From NCBI GenBank assembly GCA_947311845.1, contig CAMZMU010000040.1, forward strand, positions 66,583,564 to 66,647,563: 64,000 bases of DNA, given 5' to 3'. The notes below the pieces were generated by a model. It made no database searches and had not been told where the DNA came from. It was given only the letters and a program-made list of their open reading frames with translations. Positions 31,097 to 43,028 of the stretch are shown here, one piece after another. Position numbers and translations under genes: made by a program. Position 1 is the stretch's first letter, and each line of letters starts with the position of its first letter. The stretch comes from Poa pratensis (lineage: Eukaryota > Streptophyta > Magnoliopsida > Poales > Poaceae).

Positions 31097-32821
31097 TTAC
31101 ATCGTCCGGTAGGTACTTACAAGATAATCCGGGGGTTCCTCATGCCAAACAACAGACAGGGAGCCCTCCGCATTTCTAGCTAAAACATGAGCAGCCATAT
31201 TGGCTTCCCTAGGACTATGATCAAACACTACTTTTGCAAAATTTCGGCACAACATTGAACATTCTTCAAAGATTGCAGCTGCAAGGCCTAGTGAATTCCT
31301 GCCATTTATCATCACGTCGATCTCCTCCATGCAGTCAGAATTCACCTCCAATCTATTGCATCCGATCTGTCCAGGAAGGATGAGACTGTCTCGCAAAGCG
31401 TGCGCCTCCGCCGTCGCCGAATCAGATACGAATGGTATGCCCCTGCAACTTGCCGATAAAAAATGACCCCGATCATCCCGTAGGATCGCGCCCGTACTAC
31501 CAGTACCCGAATCTATGTTGAAACCAGCATCAACATTAAGCTTCACGTAGTCCTCTCTAGGTTTAATCTAGCCAAGGCAAGTTCTGGCCTTCTTTTTCTT
31601 TCTAGCTCTTGAGTACTTCAATACCAACACTGATATCGCATGCGCTGTTCTTGCTGGAGATTGTACTGTCTCACCATGTGTAGCCTTCCTCCGCTCCCAC
31701 CAGATGTACCAAACCGCCACAGCCACTAGATCGTTGCGATCAACATCAAGGAGAAGTGGGGCTTTTGCAGCTTTGTCTTGGAGAAGGACCTCCAATGCCG
31801 ATCTACCCTCCACTTCAACTGTGCAAACTTCCGCAATAATTTCCTCCATGCCCAGTATTTTCCAAATTTCGCGTACTCTGGGGCATGCAAAAAAGGCATG
31901 ACAGATACTCTCGCACTCCACGTTACAGAGAGAGCATTGCGCATTGGGCTGAATGTGCCTATTAGCCAGAACTCCGTTACATGGAATAGCTCCTAGAAGC
32001 GATCTCCAACAGTGGAGCTTTATTTTTGCTGGGACATTCAGCGACCACAGTGTCTTCCAGATCGGAAGAGTGGATGATGACCCGAATCCGCTCGTTCTTC
32101 TTAGCTTCTGTCCATGTTGATGCTCCCACTCCATGTGATAAAAAAAGAGTAGAGAGAATACCCCAGTCTTGGTTAGATGCCATCCCACAAAATCCTCCAT
32201 CAGGTTTCGGGCCAAAGGAATATTTAGAATTCTTTGAACATCAATGGACCAAAAGTTTTTTGTAATCAATTGTTCGTCCCACGTACCAGTCTCAATATCA
32301 ATTAATTCGGATACCTTTGTAAGTAAGATATTACCCCTTCGTGTCACAATTTTCCTACTAGGGCTGCTCGGCAACCATGGAACATTCCAGATATCAATCT
32401 GTGTGCCATCACCAACTCTCCACATATGGCCTCTTTTAAAAGTTTGAATGCCGGCCCATATGCTTTGCCAGGTATACGAACTACCTTTCTTCAGCTGACA
32501 ATTTAAGATATCTCCCGATGGAAAATATTTAGCTCGAAGAACAGATGCACAAAGGGAGTTTGGTTCAGCAATAAGTCTCCAAGATTGTTTACCTAGCATT
32601 GCAAGATTGAAACATTGAAGATCACGAAAGCCCATACCTCCTTGTCGCTTTGGGACACACATTTTCCACCATGCAAACCAATGCATATGCTTCTGTTGAT
32701 CATCATCTCCCCACCAGAATTGGGACATTGCAGATATTATCCCTTTTAAAATCTGTTTGGGTAGCTTTAAGACTGACATCGCATAAGCTGGGATAGCTTG
32801 AATGACGGCTTTTAGCAACAC
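31097..32821 (-). pseudogene. LINE-1 ORF2, RT C-terminus, zf-RVT and RNase H
   Basis: 32821-31568 encodes the RT thumb (LLKAVIQAIPAYAMSVLKLP; FWWGDDDQQKHMHWFAWWKM) and the zf-RVT region (PIWKTLWSLNVPAKIKLHCW; C-rich CSLCNVECESICHAFFACP). After a stop, 31546-31097 encodes a plant LINE-type RNase H fold (KLNVDAGFN; TAEAHALRD; REANMAAHVLARNAEG) with the expected Asp and Glu positions. The upstream RT half lies beyond the CACTA insertion. Confidence 0.85.
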
Positions 32822-34229
32822 TCACTAGTACAGAACGACACATCGGAAACGGACCAAAAAGCCCATCGGAAACGGAAAAAGGGTCTGTGTCCCCGACCCT
32901 GTCACTGATGTGAAGGCTCTCATCGGCAACGGACAAGAAAAACCGTCACCGATGAGGCTTGATTTTGGCTACGGTTGCCATCCAGTCTCCGTTGCCGATG
33001 TATCTGGACATCAGAAACGGAGATTCTGTTTCTGCTCGTTTGCATTGAGTTTTCTTCATAAGCCTAGAGCAGGAATATATTTGGCACTGGACATTTAAAA
33101 TTTCACAGCAGAAGCACAAAAATGCTAACAAATTCATTCATAAGGTATAACAAATGTCACCGATACATTGCATCACAAGACAACCAATTACTTATCTTCA
33201 TTGTCATGCCTCTCTAAATCTATCATTGACATGTCTAGCTAAATCTATCTATGTCATGCCTCTCTAAACTTATCCTTGTCATTTCCAACTTAATTTATCT
33301 TCATGACTTGCTGTTAGAGTTCATGAATTGAATCTTCTTCTTGGACGGTGTCGCCAAAATATAATCAACTCGCCGCTTTGTCCCCGACCTTGTAGTTAGC
33401 TCATTTAAATGAGCTAAACGGATCAGCACCATGCTCTGCACATAGTGCAATAAGCGAGTGCTGATGTACTGAAGGTGCCTCTTTTGTAAAGTGGTCACTG
33501 AAATGCAAAGAGAGAATATATGACTCCATGTTAGCTCACTATACATCTAGCATAAAGGACATACAACACAAAAGGATGCATAAGACAGAATAACAAACTT
33601 ACAAATCCATTGCATAGTTGTTGTGTACCAACAATTATGCCGGACGACAAGCGCACCTTGGCTAAGGACCCGCTTTTTATACAGTGTCACCGAAATGTAC
33701 ATCTGTTTTGCAAAGGAGATAAGTCAGCCATGAGTTTCATACACTACCGATTTGTGCTAGTTATGTTCTTTTCGAGCGACACTACGTAGTCGTCCTCAGT
33801 GGCGGAGCTAGAACATATTGAACCAGGATGCACACATGTTACCACAATACATTTAAAACAATTTTTAGGGGTGCATATGTGATGAAAAAATGCTAATTTA
33901 CAAAGAAAAATTCCTTCTCCCGGTGTCCTGTGCACCCGGCTGGCTCAAGGTGGATCCGCCAGTGGTCGTCCTCATCGTCCTCGGATGTATTACAACCCTA
34001 GTTCTAGTTCTGTTCATGAGTGTCCTATGGAAGAAAACCTAAGCAGAACAATGACAACAACCCTAGTTCGTCGGCACGATGGCCGGTCACAAATAGATGT
34101 ATTACCTTCGGATCTGGCAGCGGGAGTACGTAGTCGTCCTCGTCGTCCTCGGATCGACACTCCATGCGCCCTCCAGCTACAGATCGGGCGACGAGATCTG
34201 CCCGGTGGAGCAAAGAACGGGTACGCGCT

Positions 34230-34450
34230 GCCACGGTCGGAGGAGAGGAAGATGCGCGCCGATACGGTCGGAGGGAGGGAGATGCGCGCCGCCACGGTCG
34301 GAGGAGAAGAAGATGCGCGCCGCCACGGTCGGAGGGAGGGAGATGCGCGCCGCCACGGTCGGAGGAGAGGAAGATGCGCGCCGCCACGGTAGGAGGGAGG
34401 GAGATGCGCGCCGCCACGGTCGAAGGGAGGGAGATGCGCGCCGCCACGGT
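34230..34450. repeat. 30/31-bp minisatellite in the CACTA element
   Basis: About seven units of the type CCACGGTCGGAGGGAGGGAG followed by ATGCGCGCCG. Because the period is close to a multiple of three, long spurious open frames appear on both strands. Confidence 0.85.
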
Positions 34451-34679
34451 GGAGCTAAGATCTGGTGCTGCGTGGAGGCGCCGCCACACTTTGAGAGTGA
34501 GGCTGAGAGTGAGAGCGATGGAGTTTAGGGCTGTGTGAAGGGCGCATTTATAGCAAAGTAGAACATCGGAAACGGAGGGTATAAACAACCGTTTCCTTTA
34601 ATTTTTTCACTGACACACTGGGCTTATACTGATCTCTACTAGTATTGAAGTTGAAGAACATAAAAATAAATAACTATAA

Positions 34680-35266
34680 CTACTCCTCGGCCTCCGCCTT
34701 CTCCTGCTCGTATGCGAGGAGAGCCGCGTAGTCGTCCGTGTCGTCGCGCGGCTCCTCGCCGACGATGTCATCGCCGCCCGTGCGCCCCTCCCACATCTCG
34801 TCGTCATCGTAGGCAGGATCGTCGCGCAGCTCCGGCGGGAGGAGGAGCCGGCGGCTCTGAAGCAGCTCAACTCTTTCCGACGGCATAGGCACCGACGCGC
34901 GGTTGAGGTGCCAGCCACCGGGTAGCCGAACCTTTGACCATGGCACTGGCCTCCTATATTGCCAGTGCCGCTCCGCGACGGCCTGCCCGACGATGACGCG
35001 GTTTCATCCAGACGAGCGTCTCTCCGCCGCGGCGAGCGGCTGCGGTCACGGGCGCCCGAGGATCCCGCGTCCTCTTCCGGCGGCATAGGCACCCTCCTGT
35101 GGTTGACGCGCCAGCCAGCGGGGATGCTAACATTTGACCAGGGCACTGGCCTCCTATATTGCCAGTGCCTCTGCGCGACGGCCTCCGGCAAGACGACGCG
35201 GTTCCAATTCAGCGAAAGCGGGAAACTGCTGCGGCGAACGCCCGAGGAGTTGCTAGGAGTATCCAT
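34680..35266 (-). pseudogene. Captured gene fragment in the CACTA element
   Basis: From ATG at 35264-35266 the frame reads MDTPSNSSGVRRSSFPLSLN and then a block HWQYRRPVPWSNVSIPAGWR ending VNHRRVPMP. A second copy of the block (HWQYRRPVPWSKVRLPGGWH, then VPMP) follows about 200 bp later, after a frameshift, and leads to LLPPELRDDPAYDDDEMWEG and an acidic/Ala-Glu end at 34680. The repeated GW....VP.P module resembles a grass protein family of unknown function that I recall inside transposons. Broken here by the phase change. Confidence 0.5.
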
Positions 35267-35659
35267 GGCTGCGGCGAAGTGGCGTACTGAGATAGCAGGG
35301 AGATCGTGGGTTCCTAAGGAGTAGTGGGCGGTGCCGCGGCGTCACTACGCCACTACGCCATAGCAGTTACTCCGCTCGCATCGAATTCCAAGAAGATGGA
35401 ACGTGTCCACATTGCACACGGACACACAAAAGTCTCCGTTGCTATAGAGGCACATATCGCAAACGGAGCCAGAATTAAGACCGTTGCCAATACTATGGGT
35501 AACGGAGTTAATACTTTCTCCGTTACCTATGTTGACGGGCCAGCCACGGCCCAGGTCAGGTTTGTACGCACTGGCCGCGCGGAAAGCGCGATTCTCCGTC
35601 GCCTAACGCCTGCCGTTTCCATAGAGGGGTATCCGATGTGTCGTTCTGTACTAGTGACT

Positions 35660-36868
35660 TCCTTCCCGCCAAAAGACAAGTTCTTCTCTTTCCATCCACT
35701 AAGAAGCTTGCAAACTCGATCAATAAGGTGTTGAAAATAGTCCGATCTGTCCACCCCCACCAAAGGAGGCAAACCGAGGTACTTGTCCGTAATGGCTTCA
35801 GTCATAATATTAAGAATAGAACAGACCTCCGCCCTTACTTCAACGGGTGTGCACGGGCTTAAAAAAATACTTGATTTAGCATCACTGACCAGTTGGCCCG
35901 AGGCGGCACAGTAGTCATCCAACGCACGCCGCAAGCTGGTAGCATTAGATGCATCCGCTCGCATGAGAATGAGCGAATCATCCGCAAATAGCAGGTGCGA
36001 AACAGCAGGGGCACCTCTGCAAACTTTTACTCCCAGCAAATTACCAGCCCTCTCTTCAAATTTCAGCAAGCTTGTTAGTCCCTCCACACACAAGAGAAAC
36101 AAATAAGGTGAGAGGGGATCCCCTTGACGGAGTTCCCGGGAAGGGTAAATGTAATCAGAAAGTTCATTATTAACCCGAACCTGATACCTCACCGATGAAA
36201 CACACGCCATAATCAGCTCCACCCATCCAGGATCGAAACCCAACCGCAGAAGTATTTTTTTCCAAGAAGCTCCACTCCACCCTGTCGTATGCCTTGTGCA
36301 TATCAAGTTTTACCGCACACGTCCCATATTTTCCCACCTTTTTATTCTTGATGGAGTGGTAAGACTCATACGCCACCAGAACATTATCCGTGATAAGCCG
36401 CCCCAGAATAAAAGCGCTCTGCGTCGGTGATATAATATCTAGGAGAAGATGCTCGAGTCTATTTGCAATTAATTTCGAAATTACCTTGTTGACAACATTG
36501 CACAAACTTATAGGCCGGAACTGGGTGATGGATTCAGGGTTCTCCACCTTTGGAATGAGAACAAATGTAGTATTATTCCAGCCTTCAGGAATTATTCGAG
36601 AATTGACAGCTTGCAAAACCTCATCAGTAAGGTCTTCACCAATAATGTGCCAGAATCTTTTGTAGAACACGGCGTGGAGGCCGTCCGGGCCTGGAGCCTT
36701 GAGATCACCAATATTAAACATGGCCTTTTTAACTTCTTCACGCGTATATGCCGCCATCAGATTCACGTTCATGTCTCCAGTCACACACGGGTCCACCTTT
36801 TGTAAAACCTCTTCGCTCGGATTTTGAACCTCCGCACTGAACAGCTGTTCAAAGTACTCCGACGCCAA
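35660..36868 (-). pseudogene. LINE-1 ORF2, reverse transcriptase core
   Basis: Minus strand: LKAPGPDGLHAVFYKRFWHI, IPKVENPESITQFRPISLCN, QSAFILGRLITDNVLVAYES, then (after a phase change near 36250) RQGDPLSPYLFLLCVEGLTS and the catalytic block SHLLFADDSLILMRA (FADD). It ends WKEKNLSFGGKEV, where the CACTA element interrupts; the frame resumes at 32821. At least one frameshift. Confidence 0.85.
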
Positions 36869-37969
36869 AGATTTTAGCTGGTCTGTATCTTCTACAACAA
36901 CCCCATTACCATCTTTCAGAGATTTTATGTTCTTCTTTCATCTAGCAGTAGCAGAACGATGGAAGAACGCCGTGTTCTGATCACCATGTTGTAGCCAGTT
37001 GACCCTCCCACGTTGAAGCCAGTATAATTCTTCCTGCTCGAGAAGCTCCTCTATTTTTAACTACACCTCAGTTTGTTTAGCCGTCGCTTCGTCGGAAAGT
37101 GGTCCGGCCATAATTTCATTGAGCTCCTTCTATAGCTCTCGCAGCCACTTTCTCGGCCCCTTGAGCACCTCCCTATCCCAAGCGTGCAGTGCCTCGTGCA
37201 CCTCCTTCGTGTGAGCACTCAACGATTCATGGGCATGCAATTGTTTTGCCTTCTCCCATGCAGTTTGGATTATTATTCAATTGAGCTTTCACATAACCAT
37301 CTGGCTTCAAACTTCAAAGGACCACGTGACCGTACTTCATGTAGACCCGAGTTATACTCAGTATTAATCACGATTGGTCTATGATCAGATTTCTCAAAGT
37401 CATCATGAATTACCGCAACAAGTGGGAATAAAGCTGCCCATCTTGGATCACAAACGGATAGATCCAGCCTCTCACGAATTCTGCCCCTTCTCCAGGTGAA
37501 AATGTCTCCGATGTACCCCATGTCCTCTAAGTCACACTCGTTCAGTGTATCCCGGAACGCTTGCATGCACCTTTGAGGTCTAGTTGCACCTCCTTCCTTC
37601 CCATTTGAATATAAGATCTAATTAAAATCGCCGGCCATGATCCAAGGGAGATCAATCGCCGCATGCAAGCTCCTTATATAATCCCACGTAAGATGTTTCC
37701 TCTCCCCGCTTGGTTCACCGTACAAGCCAGTAAGGCGCCATCCCGCCTCGCTATGCTCGTTGATGCGAATATCAATGAAATTAGGGGCAATCTCCTATGA
37801 TGTCACGTTAGTCTCCTGATTGCAGAACATCACTAACCCACCACTCCTTCCATCACTAACCGAAACCAGCATCTCATCAAACTTGAGTCTCCTATGAAGA
37901 TTAGCTCTACACAAATGTGCTTCAGACAGGAAAAGCACATCCGGATGCAAGCGCGCCTGGAGCTCCAGG
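36869..37969 (-). pseudogene. LINE-1 ORF2, endonuclease domain (major part)
   Basis: Minus strand from 37969: RLHPDVLFLSEAHL, LVSVSDGRSGGLVMFCN, WIMAGDFN, the motif RRGRIRERLDLSVCDPRW, and KSDHRPIVINTEYN carrying the SDH signature of APE-type endonucleases. Several in-frame stops are present. The first ~20 residues of the domain are at 49970-50032, split off by the gypsy element. Confidence 0.8.
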
Positions 37970-38502
37970 TGTCGTGGGGTAATCACGGCAGATGCCATAC
38001 GGGGTGGCTTAACTCGGGTGTGAGCCAGGCGATGTAGGATTCACAGAGAGGTAGCACACGCAGAGTTTACCCAGGTTCGGCCCCTCTGTATGAGGTAAAG
38101 ACCTACTCCTGCTTGTATCTATTTGGATCTGAATGGGGTGTACAATGGTGTGCGCACCAGATCTTGCGGGTGCTCCGGAGGCTATGGAATGAGATGAGTC
38201 TGCCTCTTGGGTTGCTCCTTGCCGGTTTTATATAGGGAGCCAGCTAGGGTTTACAGGGAATGACGGGTTCCGCTGGCGGCGCTAGCTATCCTGCCTACAA
38301 GTGCGGCTTCGTGGAGCGCACTCTTCGGGATACACAATCGCAGACTGATTCGAAGATATCCGCTGCCGCCTCCCCGAGCCGTCATACCGGGATCCTCGGG
38401 GACCCGGTATCCTGGAAGATGTACATCGGGTGGGCTTTGGGCCACCCGGCCTTGAGGGCCGATTCGGGGTCCTGGCCCTACCCGGTTGGGCATCCCCCAT
38501 CA
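37970..38502 (-). repeat. 3' LTR of the gypsy element
   Basis: 533 bp, TGTCGTGGGG...CCCCATCA. A TATA-type TATATAAAA is visible on the minus strand (38226-38234). Followed on the plus strand by TTAGCCCCCGAG, which on the minus strand is the PPT CTCGGGGGCTAA. Confidence 0.9.
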
Positions 38503-39210
38503 TTAGCCCCCGAGTTCGTCAGGGACTCGTCTCCGGCTTGGTCTTCGTCTTGCGAACTGCCGGGTCGTGTCGTTGAACGAACTCTTGAAACAGAGAAAAA
38601 AGAAACAACGGCTCGGAGTGGTGGATTTTGGCTTTTAACGTCCGGTCTAACTCAAGTTTTTGTTTGATGCCAGCTTGTGCCCGTTGGGACGTTTGCCATT
38701 CCGACTCGCCTCTGTGCGGGTTGTCTCCTCGTCTTCTCCGCCTGACGTCACGGCATCTTTGACCGCTTGTCCTGTAGTGTCTGTCTGTCTGACGCCGAGT
38801 CGACTAATGGGACTTGATGGCGCATCGACTGCCTCCACCTCGGATGGAGCAATGGTAATGATGATGTTTTCTGACCCGCACGCGCCCGATCCATCGGTCC
38901 GAAACGTCGTGACAGGGCGACGTGGCCAAATCTGAGCCGCATTTTTCGGCACGCTCCCGTGGAAATCGAGGCGTCGTGCGAGAACCGAGGCGTCGTGCGA
39001 CATGGCGATAGTGGGCGGCGCCATTTACTGCGGTAACGGCTCCACTCACCGTGCCTATTTATCGGTAGGGGAGCGCGACTGGTGGGTTCACTCTCCTCTT
39101 CTTCCTCGCGCTCGCCGGTTCTCCTCAAAGCAGTTCGCGCCCGAGCTCTTCGCCGCACCGCCGCCGCAGCCATTGGACATTCCTGCTCCTCCCACTCTCT
39201 TCCGGCCAAG
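38503..39210. other. PPT and upstream region of the accessory gene
   Basis: It begins with the PPT and continues into GC-rich sequence that would be the promoter and 5' UTR of the plus-strand accessory gene. TATTTATCG at about 39056 could serve as a TATA-like box, about 155 bp before the ATG. No other feature recognised. Confidence 0.4.
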
Positions 39211-42200
39211 ATGGTGGCGCCCAAGAACAAGTGGGAGAGGTCGTCGGTGACGACGCAAGCGTTGGAGCAAGCCGCCAACGAGGGTTTGTTGCCGCCGGCG
39301 TCGGAGGGTCGGTGGCGCATCGCCACCACGGATCCACGCCCGCGGCCGTCGCCGGGCGAGTTCGTCGCCTTCCTCGCGTTCCTCGAGCGCGGGCTGGGCT
39401 TCCCCACGTCGGAGTTCTTCCGGCGCTTCCTTGACTTCTACGGGCTACAGGTACACGACCTGACGCCCAACTCGATCCTGCACCTCGCCTGCTTCGTTAC
39501 CCTGTGCGAGGGTTACTTCGGGTGCGCCCCGTTCTTCCCGTTGTGGCTGTGGATTTTCCACGGCAAGCTGGGGAAGAGCGGCGACATGTCGCCTTGCGGC
39601 GGCCTCAACTTCCAAGTCTGCGGCGACGTCGACTAGCTGGATCTCGGCCTCCCCTCCAAAGTGTACTGGAGGAAATCGGGCTTTTACATGCGGGAGCCGG
39701 CGCCTGACGGCGAGATCGGGATTCCTCCCTTTTCGCCATCGCCGAGCCGGCCACGCAATCTTCAAGAGCTGCCGCGCGATGCCGACTTGCCCATGGTGCG
39801 CCGGCTGATGGCGCGACTCCAGGGGTTGAAGAAGGAGGGGCTGACAGGTCTGAACCTCATCGCCACCTGGGTGAAGAGGAAGATCGCGCCTCTGCAGCAC
39901 CGGCCCTCGCTGAGCTGCGAGTACACGGGGACGAAGGACCCACATCGCCATGACCCGACATTGTTCGAGTCGGTAGAGCAGTTCACGCTGCGAATGAAGC
40001 GGATCACGGTCCACCCGGCTCCCGAGTGGACCATGGGCGGCTTGGAGACCTTCTCCGCCTAGCATCCGGCTCTTGAGGTGAGTCCTTTTGCTCGACGATT
40101 CACGTTACTTTCCTTTTCTTGGTCTTTTTATACCGATCCTTCCTGCTTGTCGAATTCAGGAGTTCCGATCGCTTGTTGGGCTGCCTCCGATCCGCGGAGA
40201 CGCTCCCACGGTGCTTGTCGGCCCCAACGACGTTGTCGAGCGCGACTCCGACGACGAAGCCGACAGCACCACCATGGCCAACGAGGCCGCCTTCTCCTCC
40301 CGCCAACCGATCCCCATCTTGTCTGAGGATGAGGAGGAAGGAGAAGAAGGAAGAGAAGAACGCGCCGGGTCCAAGAACCTGGCGCATGTCGAAGATGATG
40401 ATGACGATGATCAGCCGCTCCGCTTTCGGCGGAGGCGTAGGCCTACGGCTGAGGACGCCGGGCCCAACTCCAAGCGCTCCAAGTCGGCGAACTCGACGCC
40501 GCCGCCACCAGAACGATCGGCTAGGACCGCCGTGCAGCGCACTATCGTTGCCGAGCGGAGGCAGAAGGCCTTGCGGGACATCCCGCGAGGGCTCGCGCCG
40601 ACTCGCCTCCTGCGCCTCGCTTCCGAGGGGTTCGGACCTCGACTCTCCCACCTGCGGGTGACAGGTCAGCTGCTGATCCTCATCCGAAGTTCCGTTGGAG
40701 GTGCTATCTTGAGTTTGACCCGTGCGAGTGTCGCAGGGCTGAGGACGCGTCCCTCAGGGACATGGAGGACGCGCTGGAGAACGACTCCCAGCAGGCAGGA
40801 CCCGCTGCGCACGCCACGGAGCCGACTGCGAGAGCGCCGACTCCTCCGCCTTCCGCCGGTGTAGGCGATGAAGTTATTGTGCCCCCTCGACCCGAGGGGG
40901 CCACTATTGATGACACCGCGCCGGCTGGCACAGAGGACGCCGCGCCTGTGCCGGAGACGACGCTGATGGTGACGACAACTCGCGCCGCCGCGATGGCTTC
41001 CTCACCGGGTGGGCTGATTGCCTAGCCCCCGAGCTTCCCGGGTGCATCTGCTCCCAGGCCAGACTTCCGAGCCGCCATCCAGATAGCGATGGATGCGCAC
41101 CAGGTACATAGAATCTTTCTTGCACCTGTTGCGTCCGTAGCGTATATGTAGCCCCCAAGGCCCGAGTCGTGTTCGTAGAAAGCGGCTTGGGTCTTCATAG
41201 TCCTCTGGATGCGATGTTTGGCGAGTAGCGTGGTCCCCGGTTTGCCAATGTCGAAGTAGAGGCAGGCCGGGGCGTAGCCCCCGAGTTCGTAACTCGGCAG
41301 TATTTATCGGTTTCAAGGCTAGCACCAGTGGCGGTAGATGCAGATGCCACTCGGGGCGTAGCCCCCGAGTTCCTGACTCGGCGTATTTTGTATTTTTGTT
41401 GGGGCTAGCCCCCGGGTTAGCAAATGTTGGTGTAGAGGTAACCCGTGGCGTAGCCCCCATGTTTTCCATGATTAATCATTGTCTTGTGTACTGCAGGAGC
41501 TGTCCTGGCTCTTGAAGCCGAACAGCAGGAGACCCGCCGCCTGCAGGATGAGCTGAAGAAGGCGTGCGACGGCTTCATCTCCGTCGCTGAGCACCAGCGC
41601 TGCTGGCCGCGCAGGAGAGCCGGCACACCGAGGCGTTTGCCGCGGTGCAGGAATCCTGCGAACGGCTTAGCAAGCAGAAGGAGGAGGCGGACGCCGCCCT
41701 CACCCAGGCGACCAAGGGGTACGGCGAGGACCTCGAGAAGCTCGAGCGCAAATCCGTCGAGGCAAGCGCGAGATGAAGGAGCTGACCGAGCGGCTTGCCA
41801 GCCTCGCCGTCGGCATCTGGGGTAAAGTTTCCATGCGGCTTTTTACGTTTTGTACCTGCTTGACTTGTGGCATTGTTGCTGAAGTTTGTTCTGTTGAACA
41901 GGCGAGGAGACGGCTGGCCTGACGTCTGCGGAGCACGTCCACCGGATCGGTGTCTTCGCCCGTGACGTTCACGGTTTGGCCAGCAATGTCGTCCGGATGC
42001 TGTCGCCCAAGGAAGGTGTCCCCGCACCCGTCTGCAAGGTCTTGCGGGTTCTGGAGCTGATGCCCCAGGTGATCACCTGGGTGCGGGAGTCGTCTGCCCG
42101 AGCCGGCGCGTGCGTTGCACTCGGGCTTGTGCGGGGCCGGTACAAGCAGACGAACGTGACAAGATCACGGCCAGCATCCCGACCGATAGCAGCGGCCAGG

Positions 42201-42471
42201 AAATAATCTGCAGCCGGTGTTCGAGTACTGCGCCCCGTACGCCTGCCGAGCTGCCAAGATGGTCGACCACGACGACTTCGTCTTCGACGTGGTGCCAGAG
42301 GGCAACGACCTTGGCGAGTGGCGGACAGGGAGCCGGCGTCGGAGTACCTTTTTGAAAGGGCTTCGCTCTGCCACCGCCGGCTGCGACGAACGAGGCGTCG
42401 ACGTCTTCTGCTCGGGCGGCTCCACCGTCTTGAAGTTTGCTCCCCTGCTTTCAAAAGAGGGGTTATTTTGA
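39211..42471 (+). pseudogene. Antisense accessory gene of the gypsy element
   Basis: Reads opposite to gag-pol. Inferred exons: 39211-40077, 40160-41103, 41497-~41820 and 41902-42471, with GT-AG borders. Exon 1 (MVAPKNKWERSSVTTQALEQ; FPTSEFFRRFLDFYGLQVHDL; FVTLCEGYFGCAPFFPLW) matches the family I know as putative gypsy-type transposon domain (PF04195). Exon 2 is acidic and basic low-complexity sequence (LSEDEEEGEEGREERAGSK). Exons 3-4 are a coiled coil (LALEAEQQETRRLQDELKKA) plus a C-terminal region (VHGLASNVVRMLSPKEG). TAG stops at 39634-39636 and 40060-40062, another in-frame TAG near 41023 and frameshifts near 40670, 41590 and 42150 disable it. Function unknown; such ORFs recur in grass Tat elements. 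Confidence 0.7.
41030..41470. repeat. Reiterated TAGCCCCCGAG motifs
   Basis: TAGCCCCC (followed by GAG, AAG, GGG or ATG) occurs near 41033, 41149, 41275, 41361, 41403 and 41453, and again at 42960 and at the PPT (38504). Around them GAGTTCNTAACTCGG-like short inverted repeats recur. Most lie in the intron between accessory exons 2 and 3. Confidence 0.7.
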
Positions 42472-43028
42472 AGTAGTTAGGGTTTGTCGCCTGCGGGCGA
42501 AAAAATATTATGTAATGAAACAAGTATGATATGTGCCGGGTTGCGTTTCAGCGTGCGCCTCTGCGGCTTATTAATTTTGTTTTGGCACTCCCATGCTTGT
42601 TTTTTGTGCGCTTTCGTCACTTTGTTTGTTTTTCGCTTGTTTTGTAAGCTAGTCGATCGTGCGACCTCGCCAAGTGTGCTTCGCGTGATTTTTTCGTGAC
42701 GCGCGCGGTACCCATGGTGACAAAGTCCGAGTGCGGCTTCATTGTCAAGTTAGGTTTGAACCGGCTGCACTACTTCTTCACTTTGTGCGGGTAGCTGACG
42801 ACTTGGGAGAAAACAACAATTTTTGTGATTTTGCTTCGTGAGCAGGGGGTCCAGTGGTGAGCCGCATCGTGGCATCCGGCTCTCTTTGACAACCCATCAA
42901 TCATATAACGTGTGAGTAGGAAGAATAAAGACTCGAAAGCATGATTGAATCGAAACGATAGCCCCCGAGCGTGCCGGGTATGTATCGACTTTATTTCCTT
43001 GATTGATTACACAGTATTACAATGGATA

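Larger units (their letters stand above)
32823..35656. mobile_element. CACTA element inside the LINE
   Basis: 3-bp TSD ACT (32820-32822 and 35657-35659). Inverted ends are CACTAGTACAGAACGACACA with the match continuing through TCGGA. Subterminal copies of CATCGGAAACGG and CATCGGCAACGG lie near both ends. No transposase was recognised, so it is non-autonomous (2834 bp). It carries a minus-strand gene fragment and a 30-bp minisatellite. Confidence 0.9.

Noticed and set aside
34164..34538. Arg/Ala-rich repetitive protein in the CACTA element
   Set aside because: Product of the 30-bp minisatellite; similarly long frames exist on the opposite strand, and no start context or domain is seen.
37795..37998. 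Chimeric gene beginning MASAVITPRHLELQ
   Set aside because: The first residues come from the gypsy LTR and the rest from disrupted LINE endonuclease; an insertion-junction artefact ending at a stop.
38260..38667. Plus-strand ORF repeated near 49725
   Set aside because: It is LTR sequence present at both ends of the gypsy element; the matching frames are a by-product of LTR identity.
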